Origin: Dugong dugon
Taxonomy: Eukaryota; Chordata; Mammalia; Sirenia; Dugongidae
Reading direction: 5' to 3'
DNA length: 64,000 nt
Assembly: GCA_030035585.1 (NCBI GenBank)
Contig: CM057469.1
Coordinates: 65,861,501 to 65,925,500, forward strand
The notes below the pieces were generated by a model. It searched no databases and was not told the origin of the DNA. It worked only from the letters and a program-made list of their open reading frames with translations. Below are positions 21,623-33,689 of the stretch, piece after piece (positions within the stretch are counted from its first letter, which is position 1; each line of letters begins with the position of its first letter). Made by a program: the position numbers and the translations under genes.

Positions 21623-22655
21623 AGGTTAATGTTCAAAAACAAGTATTTATTTTGCACATTGACTTGGCATGCCCTTAAAAGTGGCTACAATGGAAGAAAC
21701 AAATTTAGAGATGCTTAAAAAGTCTTAATCATTCTTAAAAATAGGTTAAGTAAATTGCAAGCAACATAACACTCATGAGCCTTTGGCTTTAGACAATTTT
21801 CAGAAGTCTGGGTAAATGTACGGTTTAAATGACAAAACCGAAAACAAGTTTTGAAACCAACAACTGAAGTTTGTATTGCCAGCTGGTTAATATTCTCATC
21901 ATTTGAGAAGTATTCATTTTTATAAATTATATAAACTGCAGCTACTGGTAACCACCCCAAACATTCAAATTTAATCAGTATAAGGATAAATGGATTGTTT
22001 AAATAAATAAATAAAATAATGGCTTTGTTCTTTGGGGCTTGGTTATAAAAGCCTTATTCCATCACAAATATTTTAAAGGTATCATAAACAACAATTACTA
22101 ACATAAATCAGAGTGTATACCTTGCAAAGCAATATCACTGATGTCTATTATCTGGCTGTGATTGACTATCTGCTTACCCCAAACTCATCTAAGTGCCAAT
22201 CCAGAGTGTACGCTGAGAGCAGGTTTGTTTCTAAAAACGGAGCAGGTGGGGGGTGGGGGGGGGATTTTTAAAGCCAATGCATTAGTGGTTTAGAATTTTT
22301 AATTACTCATTTTAAACATATTCAAGATTAGGAATAGAAGTAATTGTTAGGTAGTAAGTATCATAGTAGCCAAAGTAAAATGGGAGATGGCCAAGATGTC
22401 TGCTTGATTCTTGAAGAGTAAGTTCCTGTGTACAATTTTAAAGGCAGCTTTGTTAAAGTGACATTCAGTAAAGGCCAAAGCAAGGATCTATTAAGAGTTC
22501 CAGGTGCATTTTATCTTACTGCATATTAATTTTTCATTAAATCAATCATTTTATCACTATTTCAAAAAATGTATCGATGATTATGTGCTATTTTTAAATA
22601 GTCTAATCTTTATTTTCCATCACTTACATTTTTTAGTCTGTCTCCTTATACCTTA
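21623..22655. other. unassigned non-coding sequence
   Basis: About 1 kb with no confident repeat or gene. A G-rich run 'aggtggggggtggggggggg' lies at 22245-22264. The 81-codon minus-strand frame at 21715-21960 has no family resemblance. Confidence 0.4.
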
Positions 22656-23380
22656 TCTTTTGATGTGCAACTATCTCTAACAAACTCATCCAAATCTGCC
22701 AAAACTCAGTTTAAAATACCGCCCCCTCTATGAAGCCTTCCCTAACTCCCATTAGTAAATCAATCCCACCTTTCTCTCACATGCCATTATATCTGGTTAT
22801 TTACCTATCTCTGCTTCTTGACCTTTGTATACCACTAGCACAGAGCAGAGTTCCTGAAATTATAAACTCAATAAATGTTTGTGGTATTTTAAAAGTCATT
22901 CTAGTGTAGTTAGACACTAAAATAACAGCTATGTAGCATCTCAAATAGAGCCTTAATCCCCCTTGCTCCATCCATGTTACCCACCCGTTTTCCTCAGACA
23001 TCACCCAAAATGCAAGCACTTCCTTTCACCCATTCTATTTTAGACTAATCCTCAAACAATTCTGTGTTTACAACCGTATACTCCCACCTTTCCACTCACA
23101 TTTCACAGACGCACACTCACCAGAGTTTCTCCCTAGATCAGGAGTGGAGGGGAAGTCGATATTCTCTTAGCTGCTTTCTCCTGGACTATCCTTACACGTT
23201 CACCCACAAGACCCTCTTCCTCTGAAACTCACACTCCCTTATTATACCCCCTTCTTCCCCTCCTTATCAATTTTAATTATCTGTTTCCAGATCATTGCCT
23301 AAAAGTCATTGATGACCTCGGCACCAGGTTCCCAGTTTTTCTCTCATCTCTTACATTATTACGGGGAACTCCAACAATTG
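22656..23380 (+). mobile_element. L2-like LINE, decayed
   Basis: 'ctatgaagccttccctaact' and later 'ctagcacagagcagagttcc' with 'actcaataaatgtttgtgg' match the classic L2 3' end. The C-rich text that follows to about 23380 is in the same style but of less certain origin. Confidence 0.6.
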
Positions 23381-23460
23381 TGTGGAGGCTTTTAAAAATA
23401 GTTAAAAAACAAAACAACAAGAACAACAAAAGAAAAACAAAAACAAAAAATTGCCATCCA

Positions 23461-24375
23461 AAGCCAAAAACTATAAAGTTGATAGAAGAAAAAATATGTT
23501 CAACACTAGAGGCCCTAACACACAGCATTAACAGGATACAAACCATAACCAACAACATACAAACCCCAGAAGATAAGCTAGACTACTGGGATCTTCTAAA
23601 AATTAAACACTTATGCTCATCAAGAGATTTCACCAAAAGAGTGAAAAAGAGAACCTACAGACTGGGAAAAAATTTTTGGACCTTACAAGTCAGACAAAGG
23701 TCTAATCTCTAAAATCTACAAGAAAATCCAACACCTCTACAACAAAAAGACACATAATCCTATTAAAAAATTGGCAAAGGAAATGAACAGACACTTCACC
23801 AAAGAAAACATTCAAGTGGCCAACAGACACATGAGGAAATGTTTGCAATCACTAGCCATTAGAGAAATGCAAATTAAAACCACAATGAGATACCATCTCA
23901 CCCCGGCATTACTGGCACAAATCGAAAACACTGAAAATAACAAATGTTGGAGAGGGTGCAGGGAGATGGGAACTCTTATGTACTGCTGGTGGGAATGCAA
24001 AATGATACAACTATTTTGGAAAATGATATGGCGCTTCTTTAGAAAGCTAGAAATAGAAATACCATATGATCCAGCAATCCCACTCCCAGGAATGTATACT
24101 AGAGAAATAAGAGCCATCACACGAATAGACATATGCACACCCATATTCATTGCAGCACTGTTCACAATAGCAAAAAAAGGAAACAACTTAGATGCCCACC
24201 AACAGATGAATGGATAAACTATGGTACATACACAAAATGGAGTACTACGCAACGATAAAGAACAATGATCAATCTGTGAAGCATCTCATAATGTGGATGA
24301 CACCGGAGGACATTATGCTGAGTGAAATAAGTCAATCACAAAAGGACAAATATTGTATGAGACCTCTATTGTAAA
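23461..24375 (+). pseudogene. L1 ORF2 C-terminal remnant
   Basis: Two blocks of conceptual protein (to 23712, and 23771-24217) match the end of L1 ORF2p, the endonuclease/reverse transcriptase of L1. The cysteine-rich C-terminal motif is present as [18 protein letters not shown]. The histidine of the usual C-x3-C-x7-H-x4-C pattern is replaced by tyrosine. Stops at 23712 and 24217 break the frame. The sequence after 24217 still resembles the last ORF2 codons, ending near 'atgagacctctattgtaa'. There is no RT domain: the insertion is truncated downstream of it. Confidence 0.88.
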
Positions 24376-25649
24376 AACTCATTTAAAAGTTTACACACAA
24401 AAAGAAACAATCTTTGTTGGTTACAAGGGATGGGAGGGGTGGAAGGGGGAGACTAAATAGACAATAGATAACTGGTAACTTTGGTAAAAGGTAAGACAGT
24501 ACACAATACTGATGAAGCCAGCACATCTTGTACAAGGAAAGGTCACGGAAACTCCATAGACACATTAAAACTCCCTGAAGGACTGAATTGCTGGTCAGAG
24601 GGCTGTGAGGACCATGGTCTCGGGGAATATCTAGCTCAACTGGCATAACACAGTTTATAAAGAAAATGTTCTACTTTCTACCTTGGTGAGTAGCGTCTGG
24701 GGTCCTAACAGCCTGTGAGCAGCCATCTAAGATACTCCATTGGTCTCACCCCTTCAGGAGCAAGGGAGAATGAAGAGAACAGGATACAAGGAAAAGATTA
24801 GTCCGAAGGACTAATGGACCACAGCTACCATGGCCTCCACCAGACTGAGTCCAGTACAACTCGATGGTACCCAGCTACCACCACTGACTGCTCTGACAGG
24901 ATTCACAACAGAGGGTCCTGGACAGAGCTGGAGAAGGAGGTAGAACAAAATTCTAACTCACACAAAAAGACCAGATTTACTGGCCTGACAGATTGGAGAA
25001 AACCCTGAGAGTATGGCCCCTGGAAACCCTTTTAGCTCAGAGGTGAAGTCACTCTCGAGGTTCACCATTCAGCCAGGGATTGGACAGCCCCATGAAACAA
25101 AACAGGACTAATGAGGCACAACAGTCCAGGGACAAGGTCTAGAAGGCAGGAGGGGACAAGAAAGCTGGTGATAGGGAACCTAAGGTTGAGAAGGGACAGT
25201 GTTGACATGTCGTGGGGTTGTGTACTAACTGTTTAATGAGAAACTATTCTGTAAACCTGCATCTAAGGTACCAAAAAAAAAAAAAAAAAAGAATTATCTA
25301 TGTGAGATCAAATTGAGAACAGCAACTCAAAAGGTTTGATGAGAAGCCTAGGGGCCAGTGAGCTGAAGATAATGGTGATGGAATAATTTGGAAAAGGATA
25401 GTGAGAATAGCAGCACAACTGGAAGAATGTAATCAATGTCACTGAAATGTACATGTAGAAATTTCCGAAATGGTATACCTTTGGCTATGTATATTTTCAC
25501 CAAAAAAAAGGTCCTCTAATGTCGAGAAGAAAGTGTTGACATGTTGTGAGTTGTCAACCAATGTCATAAAACAATATTTGTACTGACTGTTTAATGAGAA
25601 ACTGTTTGTTCTGTAAACCTTCACCTAAAGTACAGTAAAAAAATTTTAA
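23461..25649 (+). mobile_element. 5'-truncated L1 with compound 3' UTR and 16-bp TSD
   Basis: A 16-bp duplication 'aaaaaattgccatcca' at 23445-23460 and 25650-25665 brackets the whole unit. It contains the end of ORF2 (to about 24375) and a 3' UTR with three successive end-like parts: an L1 end closing in A18 near 25273-25290, module X (25291-25510, closing 'gtatattttcaccaaaaaaa'), and a second L1-type end (25530-25649, 'gtttaatgagaaactgtttg' to 'aaagtacagtaaaaaaa'). A single outer TSD implies that the compound was copied as one RNA. The minus-strand L1 at 58258 shows the same final order. Confidence 0.85.
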
Positions 25650-25689
25650 AAAAAATTGCCATCCAGTCATTTCTGATTCATGACATTTA

Positions 25690-25935
25690 TTGAGCCCCTC
25701 TACATGCCAAGTACCATGTAAAGGCTTTCAAGAATTATATTGTTGAATTCTCCCACCAATCCCAAGAGACATGTGCTACAATTATTCCCATTTTGCAGAT
25801 GAGAAAATAGAGGCTTAGAAACACTTAGTGATTCTTGGCCAAGGTCAAAGAGCTAGTAAGTAGTAGAACTGGGAGTCATATTCAGGCAGCCTGACCATCA
25901 AGCTGCACTTTAAACCACCAGCCTGTACTGCTTCT
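25690..25935 (-). mobile_element. MIR SINE
   Basis: The plus strand reads 'ttattcccattttgcagatg', 'gaaaatagaggcttagaaac' and 'caaggtcaaagagctagtaa', the reverse complement of the MIR core. MIR is a very old mammal-wide SINE that used L2. It is diverged but unmistakable. Confidence 0.85.
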
Positions 25936-25979
25936 AAATTAACCTGAAAGCTGGCCCCACAGCTCCTTGACTTACCCAA

Positions 25980-26680
25980 CCCGGTAACTTCTACCTCCAT
26001 AACAACAAGCTTCCACAGTCACACCTATGAGTCTGTGAACACTGGGAATTTCTCCACATATGAAATCTTAGTCTTCCCAATCCCATTATATCTTATCCTA
26101 CCAGCTCTCCCTATTGCTTATTTCCCTCCCACTTGCTCATCTAACCAAAACCAAAACTGTTGCCGTCGACTCGATTCCGACTCATAGCAACCCTATAGTA
26201 CAAAGTAGAACTGGGCCATAGGGTTTCCAAGGAGCTACTGGTGGATTTGAACTGCTGACCTTTTGGTTAGCAGCCAGGCTCTTAACCACTGCACCACCCT
26301 CCAGTCCTTCTATTTTCTCAAACTACTCACTCTTTACTAATCTCCCTTATTTACCCTTTCCAAACCACTAATAACCATTTAATCAGCACCTTCAACAAGA
26401 TAACCAGCCCCCCATCCTCCAGCTTCACCTGCTCCAAAAATCCCTAATCATAAGTCATTTTAATTATTTGCCTTTCCCCGCCTATATCTAGTCCTTATAT
26501 TATCTCACCTCTCAGCAGCATCTGATTCTTGATCATCCCTCCTTGTTAAGTGCTTAGAGTTGAGCTCTCTGTCCCACTATGTTTCTTGCTTTTTTCTATT
26601 TTCTGACTTCTCCTCCTGAGAATCCTTATTTGACTCTTCTGTCCAGCCCTTAAATGTTTATTTCTCAGGGTTCCCTTGCT
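25980..26680 (+). mobile_element. L2-like LINE, decayed, split by an AfroSINE
   Basis: C+T-rich text with 'ctccagcttcacctgctcc' and 'gagaatccttatttgactct' resembles the body of a very old LINE of the L2 kind. The assignment is tentative; no open frame survives. Confidence 0.4.
26147..26303 (-). mobile_element. AfroSINE, type A
   Basis: On the minus strand: head 'ggtggtgcagtggttaagag', body 'ccttggaaaccctatggccc' and end 'ggaatcgagtcgacggcaac', close to consensus and with CpGs preserved. Confidence 0.92.
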
Positions 26681-27261
26681 GGTTCTTGTATATTTTTTAC
26701 ATTAATTTTATTACTATCTATTTTAAGGGCACAATAAAGTATGAAGTGTAATATGGCAAATACCAAAAAGGCATCACACAGATTTGTCAGATTTTTTTCA
26801 AAGATACAAATTATAAATTCAATAAATTTCCCCTGGGTGTCCCTCATTAATACATTCCTATGCCTCCTTTCCCATAGGTAACCAGCATCTTGATTTGGGT
26901 GTTCATTATTCTCACGTATATTTTCATAATTTAAATACAAACATATACATATACAACGTATAATGATTTTGCATGTTTGAAAACTTTATGGTATAAGTTG
27001 TTCATATCCTCTACAACTTGTTCTTTTCGTCCAAAATTTCCACATTATTTTTTAGAAATCTAAAACTATTTATTTTTCTTTTCTCCTACTGATGGACATT
27101 TAGGCTGTTTCCAGCTTTTTAAAGCTACATTATTTGAAAATAATCTACAGTAAGCATTCGTCTACATTTGTGTTTTTACACGTGAATGAATTTCTCCAGG
27201 ATAGCAGTTTTCAAACTCTTTGGTCTCAAGACACGCTTACATGCTTAAAAATTACCGAGGA

Positions 27262-29582
27262 ATGCAATCCCAATCCAAATTCCAATGACATTTTTTAATG
27301 AGATGGAGAAACAAATCACCAACTTCATATGGAAAGGGAAGAGACCTGAATAAGTAAAGCACTACTGAAGAAGAACAAGGTGGGAGGCCTCAAACTACCT
27401 GATTTTAGAATCTATTATACTGCCACGGTAGTACTGGTACCGGTACAACAGATACGTAGACCAATGGAATAGAATTGAAAATCCAGATGTAAATTCATCC
27501 ACCTATGAGCAGCTGATATTTGACAAAGGCCCAAAGTCCGTTAAATGGGGAAAAGACAGTCTCTTTGACAAATGGTGCTGGCATAACTGGATATCCATCT
27601 GCAAAAAAAAATGAAACAAGACCCATACCTCACACCATGTACAAAAACTAACTCAAAATCTATCAAAGATCTAAACATAAAATTTAAAACTATAAAGATC
27701 ATGGAAGAAAAAGTAGGAACAATGCTAGGAGCCCTAATATATGGCATAAACAGAATACAAAACATAAGTAACAATGCACAAACACCAGAAGAGAAACTAG
27801 ATTACCGGGAGCTCCTAAAAATCAAACACTTAGGCTCATCAAAAAACTTCACCAAAAGAATAAAAAGACAACCTACAAAAAAATTTTGGCTACAATCAAT
27901 CCAATCAGGGTCTAATCTCTAAAATCTACAAGATACTGCAAAATTTCAACCACAGATAACCCAATTAAAAAATGGGCAAAGGATTATAAACAGGCACTTC
28001 ACCAAAAAAGACACTCAGGCGACTAACAGATACATGAGGAAATGCTCACAGTCATTAGCCATTAGAGAAATGCAAATCAAAACTACAATGAGATACCATC
28101 TCACCCTAACAAGGCTAGCATTAATCCAAAAAACTCAAAAGAATAAATGTTGGAGAGGTTGTGGAGAGACTGGAACACTTATACACTGCTGGTGGGAATG
28201 TAAAATGGTGCAACCACTTTGGAATCAATCTGGTGCTTCCTTAAAAAGCTAGAAATAGAAATACCATACGATTCAGCAATCCCACTCCTTGGAATATATC
28301 CTAGAGAAATAAGAGCCATCACATGAACAGATATACGCACGCCCATGTTCCTTGCAGCACTGTTCACTATAGCAAAAAGATGGAAACAACCTAGGTGCCC
28401 ATGAACGGATGAAAGGATAAACAAGTTATGGTATATTCACATTCACACAATGGAATACTATGCAACTATGAAGAACAATGATGAATCCATAAAACATCTT
28501 ACAACATGGAGGAATCCGGAAGGCACTTTGCCGAATGAATTTAGTCAGTCACAAAAGGACAAATATTGTATAAGACCACTATTATAAGAACTCAAGAAAA
28601 GGTTTAAACACAGAAGAAGACATTCTTTGATGGTTACGAGGGTGGGGAAAGTAGGGAGGGAGGGAGAAGTGTATTCACTAACTAGATAGTAGACAAGAAT
28701 TATTTTAGGTGAAGGGAAGGACAACACAGAATACAGGGGAATTCAGCACAACTGGACTAAACCAAAAGCTAAGAAGTTTCCTGAACACAACCAAACACTT
28801 AGAGGGACAGAGTAGCAGGGGCAGGGGTCTGGGGACTATGGTTTTGGGGGACATCTAGGTCAATTGGCATAACAAAGTTTATTAAGAAAATGTTTTTCAT
28901 CCCACTTTGGTGAATGGCATCTGGGGTCTTAAAAGCTAGCGAGTGGCCATCTAAGATGCATCAATTTGTCCCATCTCACCTGGAGTAAAGGAGAATGAAT
29001 AACACCAAAGATATAAGGAAAATATTAGCCCAAGAGACAAAAAGGGCCACATAAACCAGAGACTCTATCAGCCTGAGACCAGAAGGACTAGACGGTGCCC
29101 GGCTACCACCAATGACCGCCCTGACAGGGAATACAATAGATAGTCCCTGCCGCAGCAGGAGAAAAGTGGGGTGCAGAACCTAAATTCACATAAAAAGACC
29201 AGCCTTAATGGTCTGCGACTAGAGGAACCTCAGAAGACATGGTCTCCGGACTCTCTGTTAACCCAGAATTAAAACCATTCCCAAAGCCAACTCTTCAGAC
29301 AAAGATTAAACTAGACTATAAGACAAAAAATGATACTCGTGAAGCGTGTGCTTCTTAGTTCAAGTAGATACCCAAGACTAAACGGGCAGCTCCTGCCCAA
29401 AGGTGAGATGAGAAGGTAGAATGGGATAGGAGCCGGTCAAATGGACAGGGGAAATCCCGGGTGGAAAGGGGAAATGTGCTATTAAATTATAGGGAGAATA
29501 ACTAGGGTCACATAATGCACGTATAAATTTTTGTATGAGAAAATAACTTGAGCTGTAAACTTTCACCTAAAGCACAATAAAA
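27262..29582 (+). mobile_element. 5'-truncated L1 with TSD
   Basis: It is bracketed by 'aaaaattaccgagga' (27247-27261) and 'aaaaattacggagga' (29583-29597), one change in 15. It holds the ORF2 C-terminal third, a 3' UTR ending 'gtaaactttcacctaaagca' and a short A tail. Its 3' UTR is the simple type, without the module X insertion seen at 23461-25649. It sits inside a hAT element. Confidence 0.9.
27310..28580 (+). pseudogene. L1 ORF2 C-terminal remnant
   Basis: Recognisable ORF2p segments run from the part just after the reverse transcriptase to the C-terminus. The block at 27611-27922 (103 codons) and the one at 28034-28252 (72 codons) are separated by stops. The second contains an intact cysteine-histidine motif [18 protein letters not shown], unlike the copy at 23.9 kb. 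A frameshift follows shortly after it ([11 protein letters not shown] then stop). Confidence 0.88.
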
Positions 29583-30350
29583 AAAAATTACGGAGGACTC
29601 CAAAGATCCTTTGTTTGTGTGGATTATATCTATCAATGTTTATCATCTTATAAATTAAAACAAAAGTTTTAAAAACAAGAATTTATAAGCATACAATACC
29701 TTGGCCACTGTAGTGATGATGTCATTCATAGGTCCTGTAGCCTCTGAAAAACTCTACTTACATGTGAGAGAATAACAGTGGGAAAGTCAAATAACCTTGT
29801 AGAATTATTATGAAAATTTTGACCTTATAGACTTAGCGTCTACAAGGGACCACCAAAGGTCAACAGAACACACTTTGAGAGTTGCTGCTCTAGGGTATAT
29901 AACAGGTTGAGGAGCTCTGTGTTAATAAGATATTGCCAAATTGCTCTCCAAAGTGGTTGTGTATATATGTATGTGTAAATATAGACATACATGTATTTAT
30001 TTTGTTTTACTATCATGATAGATCACCAAAGCCTTCAAACTTCAAAAAGATTTTTCAATATTTCGTAAAGTTTTTGTACTATGCTCAGCAGAAGATTTTT
30101 TCCTACAAAAAGCAAGTCCACTGTCACCACAAGCAAAAATCAGGTTACATTTGCTTTGGAATGTGAATGTTTAACTTAACAAAATATAAAATTAGCCAAT
30201 ATTTCTATTCTCCTCTTGAACAATACAAGGACCTAAAATACTTTAATACTCTTCCTGTTTTACCCGTTCTGTTTTCCAGAATTTTAGTACTAATTTTTTT
30301 ATTTCCCATATTAGTCATTGTGTATGTGTGGTGTGTTTGTGTATATATAT

Positions 30351-30507
30351 AGAAACCCCACTGCTGTCGAGTTGATTCTGACTCATAGCGACCCCATAGG
30401 TTTCCGAAGCTGTAAATCTCTACTGAAGCAGACTGCCATCTCTTTCTCCCGAGGAGCGGCTGGTGGTTTTGAACTGCTGACCTTCCAGTTAGTAGTTGAT
30501 CTCTTTA
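30351..30507 (-). mobile_element. AfroSINE (long form), internally deleted
   Basis: The tail 'gctgtcgagttgattctgac' and the long-form body 'agcagactgccatctctttc' are present. About 25 bp between 'gaccccatag' and 'gtttccgaag', seen in all other copies, is missing, and the tRNA-like head is eroded where it meets the TA repeat. Confidence 0.8.
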
Positions 30508-30510
30508 CTG

Positions 30511-30550
30511 TATATATATATATATATATATATATTTATTTATATATATA
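30511..30550. repeat. (TA)n microsatellite with TTTA interruptions
   Basis: About 12 uninterrupted TA units, then 'tatttatttatatatata'. It directly follows the SINE head. A short GT-rich stretch (30320-30348) lies on the other side of that SINE. Confidence 0.95.
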
Positions 30551-30551
30551 A

Positions 30552-30660
30552 AATAATCATGGTGATTACACAGTATATACATTTGTCAAAACTCATTGAA
30601 CTATTCACTTGAAAGGGTTAAAATTACTGCATATAAATTATACCTCAATAAACATCAAAA
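30552..30660 (+). mobile_element. old L1M 3' terminus
   Basis: 'atacatttgtcaaaactcat', 'gaactattcacttgaaaggg' and 'taaattatacctcaataaac' match the conserved end of old L1M 3' UTRs. Confidence 0.75.
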
Positions 30661-31135
30661 ATGTGAACCCCAAGCCCATAGGAGTATAAATTTTGATTTA
30701 AAAGTTCCCACAGGAAACTTTTTTAAAAATCTCAAATCCAAAACAAAACAGATACTTTTCTTTCTGTGCCATTCGTAGTTATTTTCTTTTGTTTTCTAAT
30801 CTACTATTTGAACCTTGGAGGATCCCAGCTAGGTTTGAATTTCAAGCTTCTATCTCAAGGGGGCCAAATTCTTCATCTCCTGACAACATATGGGCATCAC
30901 AAACCAGTCTTCTAGGTTATTGAGAACTACAAAATCTCAGTTTGACCCCACCAGGCTGGCGCCTTCTCAACTCACTCATTTCCTATTACGGTTTTCCACT
31001 TTCTCTTTGTTTCTAGCCCCGAAAATACCCTTTCCTTTCTGAGTGCAGTTCTGCTTTAATAAGATTCTTTGCATTTTATCAAACATTTTTAGTGAGCAGG
31101 TTTTCAAGTTTTCTGGTTTCCAATTTTTCAGAATC
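30661..31135. other. unassigned non-coding sequence
   Basis: No gene or confident repeat. Confidence 0.4.
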
Positions 31136-31139
31136 AGAA

Positions 31140-32370
31140 TTGCCCTCCTTTCTTCTTATTCTATAAACTGTCAGTGGGTGGCACTTATTCCCATGGCTTC
31201 AACTGCTATCCATAGGCTGATTAACTCTCAAATCCAATATCTCTAGCATGGACATCTCATTTCAGTTCCAGAAATATATTTCTAACTGATGACTGAACAT
31301 TCCTACCTGAATATCTTATAAAAAGTCTCAAGCTCTACATTGTATGTTCAAATTTAAACTCTTTCCAAGAACTGGTTCAACTAATAGTATCACCATCCCT
31401 TAAATTTCCCGTGCCATAAACTTGGCAGTCTTCCTTAATTTTTCCATTCCCTTACACCTTGTTGTTAGGTGCCAATGAGTTGATGTCCAACTTATGGCAA
31501 CCCTATGTGACAGAGTGGAACTGTCCCATAGGGTTTTTTGGCTATAATCTGTACAGGAGTAGATCACCAGGTCTTTCTCTTGCAGAGCCACTGGGTGAGT
31601 TCAAATGGTCAACCTTTGGGTTAGCAGCTGAGCACTTAATTGTTGCACCACTAGAGCTCCTCCATATCCCTTTTAATACTATAATTCTACACCTTAATAT
31701 CCCCTAAAGCACTCCTCTCTTTTCTATTCCACTGCTTTAATTCATATCTCCCCTTATATTCTCCCTAATGTTATTCTCTACACTTAACAATCTACCTTTC
31801 TCCCTTTTACCAGAAAGTGACAAATCTGAATGTCACGCTTCTCTTTAAAATCCCAAATAATTCCCCATGCTCCATATATAATATAGTCCAAACTCCCTAA
31901 TTTAATAGAAAATCCCTTCATGATCTAGTTTCTTCCAAACTGCTTCAGTCTCAACTCCTATTAGCTCCCTCACAAGCTCTAGCCTTATTGAATTTCTTAA
32001 TTCCCTAAATGAGATGTGTTCTTAGACACCACCAAGTCTTTGCAAACAATCTGCTTAGAATACCATCCACACCATGCACCCTACTGGCCTGGAGATTTCC
32101 TGGCATCCTCCAAGTATCAGCTCCAGAGATATCGCCTCTCTGCAACCTTTCCTAACCTTCCAGAACACTGCCTCAGGCGGCAGGAGTGTCCTATAAACTG
32201 ATAAAATACATAATGTGAAATGCCATTTATCGTAGTTTAGAAAAAACTATTTAGATTTCTATGTCTTCCACCAACTGTGAACTCCTGCGAGAAAAGAGGA
32301 CTGCGTAGTATTTATCTTCTCTTTCTTAATGCCTAATATAGTTCTTAGCCCATAGTAAATATTCCGCTGA
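31140..32370 (+). mobile_element. L2-like LINE, decayed, split by an AfroSINE
   Basis: 'atagtccaaactccctaatt', 'cttcatgatctagtttcttc', 'agcctcatc'-type text and, at the end, 'tagttcttagcccatagtaa' with 'atattccgctga' follow the order of an L2 3' region. It is interrupted by the SINE at 31459-31660. Confidence 0.55.
31459..31660 (-). mobile_element. AfroSINE (long form)
   Basis: The RTE-like tail 'gttgttaggtgccaatgagt' lies at the low-coordinate end, with a long-form body and a decayed tRNA-like head. 'tccattccctt' (31443-31453) and 'tccatatccctt' (31661-31672) form an approximate TSD. Confidence 0.83.
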
Positions 32371-32399
32371 CTCATCTATAAAAATGTTCATACCTGCAG

Positions 32400-32840
32400 T
32401 TTAACAAAAACTGCATGATCCTTTTTATTACTGTTGTAAAAATATCAATAACACACTTGCCAATTTAACGTTTTCACATGTAAAATTTAGTGACATCAAT
32501 TACGTCAATCATGTTCTGCAACCATCATCGATATCTGTTGACAAATTCCAACCACCATAAACAGAAACTTAGTGATTTGCAATGGTTAAGACCTATGGCT
32601 GCTAACTAAAAGGTAGGCAGTTTGACTCCACCAGCCACTCCTTGGAAGCCCTATGGGGTAGTTCTACTCTGTCCTACAGGGTCGCTATGAGTTGGAATCG
32701 ATTCATCAGCAGTGGGCTTTCTTTTTTTTTTAATTCTTCCTAAACAGTGGGTCCTCTTTCTCCCAGCCTCCCACCCCTGGTAACCACTAAGACGTGCTCT
32801 CTCTAGTCTCTTCCAGACCTAAGATCTATGATCATGCATC
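32400..32840 (-). mobile_element. old L1M 3' UTR, split by an AfroSINE
   Basis: 'cttgccaatttaacgttttc', 'agtgacatcaattacgtcaa' and, after the SINE, 'cacccctggtaaccactaag' are collinear with the L1M end at 21048-21260 and with old L1 3' UTRs in general. Confidence 0.75.
32572..32734 (+). mobile_element. AfroSINE, type A, in L1M
   Basis: The head 'gcaatggttaagacctatgg' is somewhat eroded. The body 'ccttggaagccctatggggt' and end 'aatcgattcatcagcagtgg' are followed by a T10 run. Confidence 0.87.
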
Positions 32841-33684
32841 ATTAGTCAAGGACCCAAATACTTTTACCTAGGACTGCACAGAGAAACATACCTGTCTCTC
32901 CCTATTTGTAAGCCCTGCGTTTTATGCACTCTGTAACGTAGATGTCACTATATGCTGTCTCATAGGCAGCCACTTCCAGCTTCAGTCTATTTTTTTAGAA
33001 TGCATAGGGATAAGTGTACATTATCCTCTCTTAGAACAAATGGCACTTCAGCTTGACCAAGTTTAATGTCCATATAAAAATCAGGAATGCCACAAATTGA
33101 GGCATATAGAAACGTCTCTCATCTCTCCTTCAGGCTCTGTCTGCCATCTGCATCCTACATCCCCACTGCCAACCTGCATCTGACCACTTTCAATCTAGAA
33201 AGCTCATTCTCTGTGGAATACTTGAATCAGAACTAATTACAGCTATAACTAAAATGGTCCTATGAATGCATGCACTGCACAACAAGAATACTTTTACTGG
33301 GTTACTTAGCCTTGGCATGCTAGGTCTGTTAATGCGCTCTGCCTGGCTTCACTGCAGACGTACTTCAGAAAATGTAAGCCTGCAGTTAAAGTCGTAGGAG
33401 GCCAAAGAAACCTGGAGAAATAAAGAATCAAATTCATCTCCTTGGGAATATGTTTTAAAACAATCCACTAATGGGAATAAGAGGTTCATTTCAGAGCAGA
33501 TGTTAAAGCAAAGCAGAGGCAGGTTCAGTTTTGTAGGTTTTGTTCACTTGCTGGTTTTTCTTTTCTTTCTTCTTTTTTTTTTTCTTCTTCTTTGCTGCAT
33601 TAGTCTTGCTTCAGTTTAGAAAAGGAACCTGAGACGCTACTCAGAGCAAAAAGCTGTGCTGGGGCTTGTGATGCTCAAGCTGCC
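32841..33684. other. unassigned non-coding sequence, low in repeats
   Basis: No confident interspersed repeat. The part from about 33250 to 33520 ('ccactaatgggaataagagg') is free of repeats and could be a conserved non-coding segment, but nothing specific supports that. A T-rich run lies at 33555-33592. Confidence 0.4.
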
Positions 33685-33689
33685 TAACT

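Larger units (their letters stand above)
27205..29887. mobile_element. hAT/Charlie-like DNA transposon, split by an L1
   Basis: The left terminus 'cagttttcaaactctttggt' and the reverse complement of the right terminus, 'cagcaactctcaaagtgtg', are imperfect terminal inverted repeats of hAT type. Only 347 bp belongs to this element (27205-27261 and 29598-29887). No transposase frame is present. The 8-bp target duplication expected of hAT is not convincing. Confidence 0.6.
26690..29970 (-). mobile_element. old L1 (L1M-type), split by nested insertions
   Basis: The left arm (about 26690-27204) contains 'actgatggacatttaggctg', the reverse complement of L1 ORF2 coding sequence. The right arm resumes at about 29888 ('attgccaaattgctctccaa', 'agtggttgt'), the next part of ORF2 in the same orientation. 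The two arms are collinear once the hAT and the younger L1 are removed. This is the oldest layer of a three-level nest. Confidence 0.7.
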
